A stretch of DNA of 5,644 nt, from contig JASLHF010000159.1 in NCBI GenBank assembly GCA_030152275.1, positions 1 through 5,644 on the forward strand. Reading direction: 5' to 3'. A model generated the notes under the pieces. It ran no database searches. It had not been told where the DNA came from and saw nothing but the letters and a program-made list of their open reading frames with translations. Positions within the stretch are counted from its first letter, which is position 1. Each line of letters begins with the position of its first letter. The stretch is from Acinetobacter sp. GTDB lineage: Bacteria > Pseudomonadota > Gammaproteobacteria > Pseudomonadales > Moraxellaceae. Positions 1 to 5,309 of the stretch are shown in pieces. The translations under genes were made by a program, and so were the position numbers.

Positions 1-879
1 GCTACGATTGCGAAACATCAGCGCAATACCGCAGAGAGTACGGCTTATTTAATGCGACAAAACCAAGCTCTGTTATACGCAAAAAGTGCTGAAGCTTTTT
101 TTTCTGAGCTGTTGGTGGATGATGCTCAAAATGCAGCAGAGGTCGATCATCTACAAGAAACGTGGGCGAAGCCCATGCCTGCTTTTCCAGTGGAAGATGG
201 TTTTGTTTCTGGGCGTTTAGAAGATGAATCGGGTAAATTTAATTTAAATGCTTTAGTTAAGTCGGATAAAAAGCCGAATGAGGCTGCAAAACTTTGGTTT
301 GAAAAGCTGTTGGTACGTGTGGGGTTGCCTGCGCAACTTTCAGAAGCAGTGATTGATTGGCAAGATGAAGATGATGAAGTCAGTGGGCCGATGGGTGCTG
401 AATCTGCTTATTATCAAAGTTTAGCTCAGGGTTACTTGGCGCCAAATCGTGCTTTTTATAATGTTGAACAGTTGAAGTTGGTGCGTGGGTTTGAGGGGCG
501 TAATTATCAACTGATTGCACCTTATGTGAGTGCTTTACCGAGTAATGAATTAAAGGTGAATGTAAATACTGCACCTGCACTGGTGTTGGCTAGCATTGAT
601 TCTAAGTTGGATGTATCTGCTATTCAAAATTTACAAAAACAAAGACAGGCCAATTTGGAGCATTTTTCCAATGTTAATGAACTGTGGGAGGTTGATCCAT
701 TTAAACAAGTAGACGAGGCTCAGCGGGCTGCTGTTAATGATTTTCTCGGAGTTCAATCGAACTATTTTAAAGCCAGAATTGAAGTGCTGCTGAGTGAGCG
801 TAAGCGTCAGTTTAGTAGTGATTTGGTGCGAAAAGATCAAGCGGTATATGTGGCTTATCGGAGTACGTCACCTTTTTAA
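1..879 (+). CDS. gspK: Type II secretion system minor pseudopilin GspK (5'-partial)
   Basis: The frame is open from base 1 to the TAA at 877-879. The first Met, at 52, lies inside the protein, so the gene starts upstream of the window. The missing part should hold the prepilin leader and most of the hydrophobic N-terminal helix; the visible start (ATIAKHQRNTAEST) looks like the end of that helix. Counting from the first visible codon, family-like landmarks are DESGKFNLNAL (75-85), an acidic DWQDEDDE segment followed by GAESAYY (119-138), and NVNTAP (187-192). In the family, GspK caps the pseudopilus tip with GspI and GspJ in the periplasm, after GspO cleavage and assembly in the inner membrane. 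Its larger globular domain has an inserted helical region, and acidic residues bind calcium. The visible 292 residues plus a leader and helix match the usual length of about 320-330. It probably ends a secretion operon to the left. Family assignment is by motif recall. Confidence 0.88.
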   Translation, partial: ATIAKHQRNTAESTAYLMRQNQALLYAKSAEAFFSELLVDDAQNAAEVDHLQETWAKPMPAFPVEDGFVSGRLEDESGKFNLNALVKSDKKPNEAAKLWFEKLLVRVGLPAQLSEAVIDWQDEDDEVSGPMGAESAYYQSLAQGYLAPNRAFYNVEQLKLVRGFEGRNYQLIAPYVSALPSNELKVNVNTAPALVLASIDSKLDVSAIQNLQKQRQANLEHFSNVNELWEVDPFKQVDEAQRAAVNDFLGVQSNYFKARIEVLLSERKRQFSSDLVRKDQAVYVAYRSTSPF

Positions 880-933
880 AGGCTAAATGTAAGGCTGATA
901 TGATTTACCAATTGGATTGAACAATAAAATAAA

Positions 934-962
934 TGAGCATAGGTTTACTTTTGCTTTATAAT
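934..962 (+). promoter_or_regulatory. Possible sigma70-type promoter upstream of the QueD-like gene
   Basis: A perfect TATAAT -10 hexamer lies at 957-962. With a 17-bp spacer the -35 position (934-939) reads TGAGCA, which matches TTGACA at only three of six bases. There is no properly placed extended -10 TG. A start near 969 would give a leader of about 33 nt before the ATG at 1002. The position, in the 122-bp gap between gspK and the housekeeping run, suits a promoter. AT-rich DNA gives TATAAT by chance fairly often, so this is tentative. Confidence 0.4.
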
Positions 963-1001
963 TAAAGTCAATTCTCAGAAAGTTTGATTGCATTACGGCA
1001 T

Positions 1002-1598
1002 ATGTTAATTCGTAAGTTATTTAAGTTTGAAAATGCCCATATTGTGCGCAATTGCACATCGGATCGCTGCAAGCGTTCGATTCATGGCCACAGCTATAAA
1101 GTTGAGCTATTGCTTAAAGCTTCGAAATTAGATCATGGTCAAATGGTGTATGACTTTGGCTTGCTTAAAGGCGTGATCAAAGATCTATTTGACAGCTTTG
1201 ATCATGCGATCTGTTTCTGGCAGCAAGACAATGCGGAATATATTCAGGCTTGCAAAAATTTCAGCGCGCGCTGGGTATCTTTACCGGTTTCGCCATCAGC
1301 GGAACAATTTTCGCGGATTTTCTTCTATTTGGCACAGCAAGTGCTGGCTTCGACTGAAACACAAAACGGCGAAGGGGATGTAGAAGTTTATTCTGTGATT
1401 GTGCATGAAACTGATACCGGTTATGCGCAAAGCTTTGCAGAAGATATTGTCAATGCGCAAATGGGCTTGTTAAGCCTGTCAGAGATTGAATTTTCTGAAC
1501 AGGTGCAAGCAGAATGGGCTGATCCTGCAATGTTTGAAAAGCTGAAAAAGGGTTTGAAATTTCAAAATCCGCAAGTCGATTTACAAGTTAAACTTTAA
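1002..1598 (+). CDS. queD: 6-carboxytetrahydropterin synthase / PTPS family protein (QueD-like)
   Basis: This is a 198-residue COG0720-family protein. Likely zinc ligands are His13 and the two histidines of HGH (28-30). The probable nucleophile is Cys23, followed by Asp67-His68 of the FDHA motif as its partners. Glu136 in VIVHETDTG fits the pterin-anchoring Glu, and MVYDFG (48-53) is also family-typical. QueD turns 7,8-dihydroneopterin triphosphate into 6-carboxy-5,6,7,8-tetrahydropterin in the cytosol, a step toward queuosine and other 7-deazaguanines. Two features are odd. Cys23 is separated from HGH by four residues (three in E. coli QueD). There is also a tail of about 50 residues after the core, against a total of about 121 in E. 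coli. The ATG at 1002 is chosen because the family's first strand begins there; an in-frame TTG at 984 would add six residues, and neither has a good ribosome binding site. No other queuosine gene is in the window, so another pterin activity is possible. Confidence 0.8.
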   Translation: MLIRKLFKFENAHIVRNCTSDRCKRSIHGHSYKVELLLKASKLDHGQMVYDFGLLKGVIKDLFDSFDHAICFWQQDNAEYIQACKNFSARWVSLPVSPSAEQFSRIFFYLAQQVLASTETQNGEGDVEVYSVIVHETDTGYAQSFAEDIVNAQMGLLSLSEIEFSEQVQAEWADPAMFEKLKKGLKFQNPQVDLQVKL

Positions 1599-1618
1599 TG
1601 CAGCACAGCTGCGTTAAG
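1594..1618 (+). other. Hairpin at the queD-like stop codon, before ung
   Basis: The arms 1594-1604 and 1608-1618 pair over 11 positions (nine Watson-Crick, two T-G wobbles) around a three-base ACA loop, with a GCAGC/GCTGC core. The stem includes the TAA stop codon of the QueD-like gene. The bases after it (CTAAAATGG) contain no T-tract, so it is not a standard rho-independent terminator on this strand. It ends 13 nt before the ung ribosome binding site. It may be an RNA processing or stability element, or have no function. Confidence 0.5.
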
Positions 1619-1631
1619 CTAAAATGGAATT

Positions 1632-1635
1632 AGGA
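1632..1635 (+). promoter_or_regulatory. Shine-Dalgarno for ung
   Basis: The AGGA within TTAGGAAAA sits 8 nt before the ATG at 1644. It is the clear ribosome binding site in this gap and fixes the ung start. Confidence 0.65.
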
Positions 1636-1643
1636 AAACAAGT

Positions 1644-2357
1644 ATGTCTTTGACTGAGCAGCAGCAGGCGCAGCTGGATAAAGTGCAGCTGGATGCAAGC
1701 TGGAAATACAGCTTAAGCGATTTTTTGCTAAGCGAAAAAATGGAACAGCTTAAAGACTTTCTTGTACAGGAAAAACACGCGAATAAAGTTATTTATCCGC
1801 CTAGCTCACTTATTTTTAATGCATTGAATACAACACCGCTGCAGCAGGTGAAAGTGGTGATTCTTGGGCAAGACCCTTATCATGGCCCGAATCAGGCGCA
1901 TGGACTTAGTTTTTCTGTGCAGAAAGGGGTTGCATTGCCTCCATCTTTACGTAATATCTTTCATGAGCTTCATAGTGATCTTGGGGTTGATATCCCAAAA
2001 CACGGGGATTTATCCCGCTGGGCAGAACAGGGTGTACTGCTTTTAAACAGTGTACTGACAGTAGAAGCGGGCCAGCCTACGTCACACCAGAAAAGAGGCT
2101 GGGAAGACTTTACAGATTACGTGATTGATGTATTAAATGAACAGCGCGAGCATATTGTTTTTATTCTTTGGGGAGCATATGCACAGCGCAAAGGGCAGCG
2201 GATTGATCAAAATAAGCATTTAGTGCTGAAAGCCGCGCATCCTTCTCCTTTAGCCGCAAACCGTGGCGGTTTTTTTGGGTGCAAAGTTTTCTCAAAATCC
2301 AATAATTATCTTAAACAACATGGCATTGAGCCAATAGAATGGCAGCTGGACGCATGA
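1644..2357 (+). CDS. ung: Uracil-DNA glycosylase, family 1
   Basis: This 237-residue protein is a full-length family 1 UDG, close to E. coli Ung (229). The enzyme cuts the N-glycosidic bond of uracil in DNA, arising from cytosine deamination or dUTP incorporation, and so starts base excision repair. All signature motifs are present in order: the water-activating loop GQDPYHGP (75-82, catalytic Asp77), Phe90 in LSFSV as the uracil-stacking residue, the PPSLRNIF loop (99-106), Asn135 in LLLNSVLTVE for uracil recognition, and the HPSPLAA minor-groove loop (199-205) with catalytic His199 and intercalating Leu203. Tyr79, which excludes thymine, is present. No catalytic residue is missing. The start has a good AGGA site 8 nt upstream. 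The TGA stop overlaps the next start codon, so translational coupling to the downstream gene is likely. It is probably co-transcribed with the QueD-like gene 45 bp upstream. Confidence 0.98.
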   Translation: MSLTEQQQAQLDKVQLDASWKYSLSDFLLSEKMEQLKDFLVQEKHANKVIYPPSSLIFNALNTTPLQQVKVVILGQDPYHGPNQAHGLSFSVQKGVALPPSLRNIFHELHSDLGVDIPKHGDLSRWAEQGVLLLNSVLTVEAGQPTSHQKRGWEDFTDYVIDVLNEQREHIVFILWGAYAQRKGQRIDQNKHLVLKAAHPSPLAANRGGFFGCKVFSKSNNYLKQHGIEPIEWQLDA

Positions 2358-3478
2358 CATATTCTCCCATTTCAAAAAACTACCATCCGGATTTGATTGT
2401 AGAAGAGGCAAAAAACGGCTGGCGCATTGTTCGCCTGAACCGTCCGAAATCTTTGCATGCCTTGGATGAATCTATCACTTCTGCACTGTTTGAGGTGTTT
2501 CAAGATTTTCATCGCGATGATGATGTCAAAGCGATTTGGCTGGACTCTACAACACCAAAAGCATTTTGTGCTGGCGGCGATGTGCGTAAATTACGCCAGC
2601 TGGTAATTAACGACGAAGTTGAAACTGCAAATAAATTTTTTGAACAGGAATATGCGCTCGATCTGCTCTTGCATAACTATGCCAAACCAGTACTGGTTTG
2701 GGGGGAAGGTTATGTGATGGGCGGAGGTCTGGGGCTGTTTATGGCTGCTCCATTCCGTTTGGTTACGCCGTACTCACGCTTGGCGATGCCTGAGATTAAC
2801 ATTGGATTGTATCCAGATGTAGGTGCGACACGCTTTTTGGCAGATCGCGGTTCAATTGGACTGTTCACTGGTTTAACCGGTTCGATTATGACGGCTGCTG
2901 GTGCATACGGTATTGGCTGGGCAACTCACATTTGCGATGCGCAGCGTGATAATGTCTTGGAAAAAGTGATCAGCATTGATTGGGAACATTATCCTGCAGG
3001 TGATTTTCGCGCCATTGATGATACGCTGAACAGCCTGCACCGCCCAGTTGGACCAGGTCCGCTCCAAAACTCTCTCGATGTTATTCAGAGTGTTTGCCGC
3101 GGGCAAAATTTTGAGCACGATTATGAGTCGATTATTGGCCTGAGCGATGCGCGCAGTGATTGGCTGCGTCAAGCCAGCGAGAATCTGCAAAAGGGGTCGC
3201 CGGCAACTGCAGCGCTAACCTGGCTGCTATGGCAGTGGGGCAAGCAGGTTCATTCATGGAATGAAATTTTTGAATTGGAAACACAAATTTCGGATTGGAA
3301 AATCCGCCATGCAGATTTTGTTGAAGGTGTGCGCGCGCGTTTAGTCGATAAAGACCTCTCTCCAGAATGGAAAATGGGTACAGACTTGTCTTTAAAAGGC
3401 ATATTGGCTGACAACCCGCCTGTGACCAATATCGAAAGCTGGAATGCGTTGCTGAAACAGTATGCTGTGATTGACTGA
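2354..3478 (+). CDS. Enoyl-CoA hydratase/isomerase-fold protein, 3-hydroxyisobutyryl-CoA hydrolase-like
   Basis: This is a 374-residue crotonase-superfamily protein, longer than simple hydratases (about 260) and near the size of 3-hydroxyisobutyryl-CoA hydrolases. LNRPKSLHAL (28-37), KAFCAGGDVRKL (69-80) and the Gly-rich VMGGGLGL (121-128) fit the CoA pocket and oxyanion hole. RLAMPEINIGLYPDVG (142-157) supplies Glu147 and Asp155, matching the catalytic pair known in the hydrolase subgroup. GLFTGLTG further on is also typical. The hydrolase releases 3-hydroxyisobutyrate from its CoA ester in valine breakdown. No other valine-degradation gene is in the window, so the substrate is inferred and a related acyl-CoA hydratase or hydrolase role is possible. 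The ATG at 2354 overlaps the ung TGA as ATGA and is preferred. An in-frame ATG at 2339 would add MAAGR; neither has a strong ribosome binding site. Translation probably depends on coupling to ung. Confidence 0.85.
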   Translation: MTYSPISKNYHPDLIVEEAKNGWRIVRLNRPKSLHALDESITSALFEVFQDFHRDDDVKAIWLDSTTPKAFCAGGDVRKLRQLVINDEVETANKFFEQEYALDLLLHNYAKPVLVWGEGYVMGGGLGLFMAAPFRLVTPYSRLAMPEINIGLYPDVGATRFLADRGSIGLFTGLTGSIMTAAGAYGIGWATHICDAQRDNVLEKVISIDWEHYPAGDFRAIDDTLNSLHRPVGPGPLQNSLDVIQSVCRGQNFEHDYESIIGLSDARSDWLRQASENLQKGSPATAALTWLLWQWGKQVHSWNEIFELETQISDWKIRHADFVEGVRARLVDKDLSPEWKMGTDLSLKGILADNPPVTNIESWNALLKQYAVID

Positions 3479-3493
3479 AACAGCATTAAATCT

Positions 3494-4027
3494 ATGTGTG
3501 AAACAGAACAATTCAGTGATGAATACTGGATGCGGCAAGCTTATGCGCAGGCTGCTTCCGCTGCGTCGATAGGCGAGATACCTGTTGGCGCAGTTATTGT
3601 GAGTCAAAATCAAATTATTGGTGCTGGCTATAATGCGCCGATTAGTTTGAATGATCCGACGGCCCATGCTGAAATTCAAGCGATCCGTCAAGCATGTACT
3701 GCTTTAAATAATTACCGTTTGCCGGATGATGCTGTGATTTACGTCACTTTAGAGCCTTGCACCATGTGTGTTGGGGCGCTAGTGCATGCGCGGATTAAGC
3801 GGGTGGTTTTTGGCGCTTTAGAGCCTAAGGCTGGTTCTTTAGTCAGTGCGCGTCAGCTCTTGCAGTCTGGTTACTATAATCATGTTTTTGACTTTGAAGG
3901 CGGCTGCTTGCATTGTGAGTGTTCTCAGCAGCTTAGTGATTTCTTTAAACAGCGCAGAGCGCAAAAACGGCAGCAAAAATTACTGGAAAAAGCGATTGAT
4001 CCAGCGGAACCGAATGAATTGGGTTAA
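3494..4027 (+). CDS. tadA: tRNA-specific adenosine deaminase
   Basis: The 177-residue product has the full TadA signature. DPTAHAEIQAI (54-64) carries zinc ligand His58 and catalytic proton shuttle Glu60, and TLEPCTMCVGA (85-95) carries zinc ligands Cys89 and Cys92. EIPVGAV (28-34), NNYRL (72-76) and the basic C-terminal helix LSDFFKQRRAQKRQQK (147-162) also match E. coli TadA, which is about 167 residues. The enzyme acts as a cytosolic homodimer and deaminates adenosine-34 of tRNA-Arg(ACG) to inosine, allowing CGU, CGC and CGA to be read; it is usually essential. The C-terminal part holds a Cys-rich CLHCEC stretch (138-143), of which only the last Cys lines up with E. coli by eye. The ATG is the first in frame and lies 15 bp after the upstream stop. 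No strong Shine-Dalgarno is visible, so coupling to the preceding gene is plausible. Confidence 0.97.
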   Translation: MCETEQFSDEYWMRQAYAQAASAASIGEIPVGAVIVSQNQIIGAGYNAPISLNDPTAHAEIQAIRQACTALNNYRLPDDAVIYVTLEPCTMCVGALVHARIKRVVFGALEPKAGSLVSARQLLQSGYYNHVFDFEGGCLHCECSQQLSDFFKQRRAQKRQQKLLEKAIDPAEPNELG

Positions 4028-4034
4028 AATCTCG

Positions 4035-4052
4035 TGACAATATGAATTGTCA
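4035..4052. repeat. 18-bp inverted repeat between tadA and the SRPBCC gene
   Basis: Perfect 7-bp arms TGACAAT (4035-4041) and ATTGTCA (4046-4052) flank a four-base ATGA centre. It begins 8 bp after the tadA stop and ends just before the AAGGAT ribosome binding site of the next gene. As DNA it resembles a dimeric-regulator site; as RNA it would be a small, AT-rich and weak hairpin. No T-tract follows, so it is not a typical terminator. The symmetry is certain; a function is not shown. Confidence 0.5.
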
Positions 4053-4057
4053 AATAT

Positions 4058-4063
4058 AAGGAT
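4058..4063 (+). promoter_or_regulatory. Shine-Dalgarno that decides the SRPBCC gene start
   Basis: AAGGAT lies 7 nt before the ATG at 4071. This supports that ATG over the in-frame TTG at 4047, which would place the ribosome binding site inside the coding region. Confidence 0.75.
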
Positions 4064-4070
4064 AATCCCA

Positions 4071-4502
4071 ATGTATTCGATGCAAGTCAAAAAAGAATTC
4101 AATGCTCCAATAGAAAAAGTGTTTGAATTGCTGTCTAAGCACGCAACTTATAATATTGCATTTGCACCTATTCAAGTTGTACGTGTTAAAGATTCGGCAG
4201 ATCCGGAGCGTCCAGATGGGGTGGGATCCGTGCGCCGTTTAGGTGTGGGCCCAATCAAGCCGCTGCAAGAGCAGATTACCTTAATGGAACCCAACCAGCG
4301 TATTGAATATAAAATTATTAAGAACCGTTTGGTTAAGCATCATTTAGGAATTATTGAGTTTGCGCCGGCAGCAGACGGCAAAACTTTAGTGACTTATACG
4401 ATTGAACTGCAGGCAAGAGCGCCTTTTGTCAGTAAATTAATTCTTGCTCAGCTAAAATCTGCGATTAAAATAGGTTTTTCCAAACTTGCAAAAACTGTAT
4501 AG
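4071..4502 (+). CDS. SRPBCC-family (START-like / polyketide cyclase-type) protein, function unknown
   Basis: This 143-residue protein fits the SRPBCC helix-grip fold. It opens with strand and helix MQVKKEFNAPIEKVFELLS (4-22), passes through GVGSVRRLGVG (about 50-60), then a strand pattern EQITLMEPNQRIEYKII (70-86) and IIEFAPAADGKTLVTYTIEL (100-119). It ends in a long amphipathic helix (about 122-143) that would close over the cavity. The usual length of such single-domain proteins is about 140-160. Members bind lipids, hormones or other hydrophobic ligands, and a few are enzymes; nothing here identifies the ligand. No signal peptide or membrane segment is seen, so it is likely cytosolic. It starts 43 bp after tadA with a good ribosome binding site and ends 16 bp before cmk, so co-transcription with both is likely. 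The family call is by pattern; the biological role is unknown. Confidence 0.75.
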   Translation: MYSMQVKKEFNAPIEKVFELLSKHATYNIAFAPIQVVRVKDSADPERPDGVGSVRRLGVGPIKPLQEQITLMEPNQRIEYKIIKNRLVKHHLGIIEFAPAADGKTLVTYTIELQARAPFVSKLILAQLKSAIKIGFSKLAKTV

Positions 4503-4518
4503 GTAAAACGGATCTGCA

Positions 4519-5202
4519 ATGACAGTAAAGATTATTACAATTGATGGGCCAAGCGGTTCAGGCAAAGGCACATTAGCATCAAAACTGGCAGCGCATTACC
4601 AGTTTCACTTACTCGACTCTGGCGCGTTGTACCGTCTGTTAGGATTATCATTGCATAAGCAGGATTTAATCGATTCACTGGATACTCGGCTTGAAGAGTG
4701 CGTAAAAATTGCAACAAATTTAGACATAAAATTTGTTACCAGTGACAGCGGCATTGCAGTGCTTCTAGATGGTGAAGATGTTTCTAAAATAATCCGTACA
4801 GAACGGGTCGGCGAATTTGCTTCAAAAGTAGCGGCAATTCCTGCACTTAGAGCAGCATTGCTGGAAAGACAGCATGCTTTTGCGCAAGCGCCGGGTTTGG
4901 TTGCGGATGGCCGTGATATGGCAACAGCAATCTTTCCAAACGCGCAAGCCAAGATATATTTAACCGCCTCTGCACAGTCGCGTGCCGAGCGCCGTGTAAA
5001 TCAGTTGCAGGCTATGGGTGTGGATGTTAAAATGAACGACATTTTAGCTAATATCGAAGCACGCGATAAACGAGATATGGAACGCACAGTCGCTCCGCTC
5101 AAGCCTGCTCCAGATGCATATTTCATTGATAGTTCAAATATGAGTATCGATGAAGTATTTACGCTGATGACGAATTACATCGATCAGCGGTTAGTGAATT
5201 AA
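4519..5202 (+). CDS. cmk: Cytidylate kinase (CMP/dCMP kinase)
   Basis: The 227-residue product matches bacterial Cmk in length and order of motifs. The P-loop GPSGSGKGT (10-18) binds ATP phosphates. LLDSGALYR (31-39) and Arg111, with Arg132-Asp133 of VADGRDMAT, form the CMP site, close to E. coli Arg110, Arg131 and Asp132. LDGEDVSKIIRTERVG (83-98) lies in the CMP-binding insert, and ARDKRDMERTVAPLKPAPDA (181-200) carries the lid-region arginines. The enzyme transfers phosphate from ATP to CMP or dCMP in the cytosol, recycling nucleotides from RNA turnover and supplying CTP and dCTP. All key residues are present. A CGGA ribosome binding site precedes the ATG by about 6 nt. The pair cmk-rpsA is a very common gammaproteobacterial arrangement, and some rpsA transcription in E. 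coli begins upstream of or within cmk. No terminator is visible after the gene. Confidence 0.97.
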   Translation: MTVKIITIDGPSGSGKGTLASKLAAHYQFHLLDSGALYRLLGLSLHKQDLIDSLDTRLEECVKIATNLDIKFVTSDSGIAVLLDGEDVSKIIRTERVGEFASKVAAIPALRAALLERQHAFAQAPGLVADGRDMATAIFPNAQAKIYLTASAQSRAERRVNQLQAMGVDVKMNDILANIEARDKRDMERTVAPLKPAPDAYFIDSSNMSIDEVFTLMTNYIDQRLVN

Positions 5203-5309
5203 AGAATTTTCAGCAGAAGCATAGCTTGATCAGTTTTATACGGACTATGTAGACGCTTAATTAAACCGGCCTTGTCTGATCCAAGACCGCTGACTTTACT
5301 AGGTATATC
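5203..5309 (+). promoter_or_regulatory. rpsA leader region with competing RNA folds
   Basis: The 107 bp between cmk and rpsA hold no gene. One fold pairs 5267-5274 with 5282-5289 (CGG and CTTG against CAAG and CCG, with one C-A mismatch) around a seven-base loop. A second pairs 5225-5233 (CTTGATCAG) with 5276-5285 (CTGATC, a bulged C, then AAG), nine base pairs in all. The two share bases 5282-5285 and cannot form together. The ribosome binding site is the short AGGT at 5301-5304, followed by five nt before the ATG. In E. coli, S1 represses its own translation through a structured rpsA leader with a weak Shine-Dalgarno; a similar role here is an inference. TTGATC at 5226 is -35-like, but no convincing -10 follows at the right distance. 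Confidence 0.5.

Noticed and set aside
880..933. Terminator after gspK
   Set aside because: Only the short CCAATTGG palindrome (908-915) is present, with no stable stem and no T-tract.
984..1001. TTG start adding six residues to the QueD-like protein
   Set aside because: The added residues are not part of the family's first strand and there is no well-spaced ribosome binding site. ATG at 1002 is the simpler start, though not proven.
1620..1625. TAAAAT as a -10 box for a separate ung promoter
   Set aside because: No -35-like hexamer sits 16-18 bp upstream, and a start near 1632 would fall on the ung ribosome binding site.
4047..4070. TTG start adding eight residues to the SRPBCC protein
   Set aside because: The AAGGAT site would then be inside the gene, and the TTG lies within the inverted repeat. 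ATG at 4071 is correctly spaced from AAGGAT.
4605..4952. Antisense open frame of 115 codons inside cmk, and similar ones at 2873-3190 and 3392-3691
   Set aside because: Each lies opposite a clearly recognised gene with intact motifs, has no ribosome binding site that I could see, and encodes a low-complexity or unfamiliar protein.
5272..5300. TTGTCT and TTTACT with 17-bp spacing as an rpsA promoter
   Set aside because: Transcription would begin around 5307, past the ribosome binding site, leaving an almost leaderless message.
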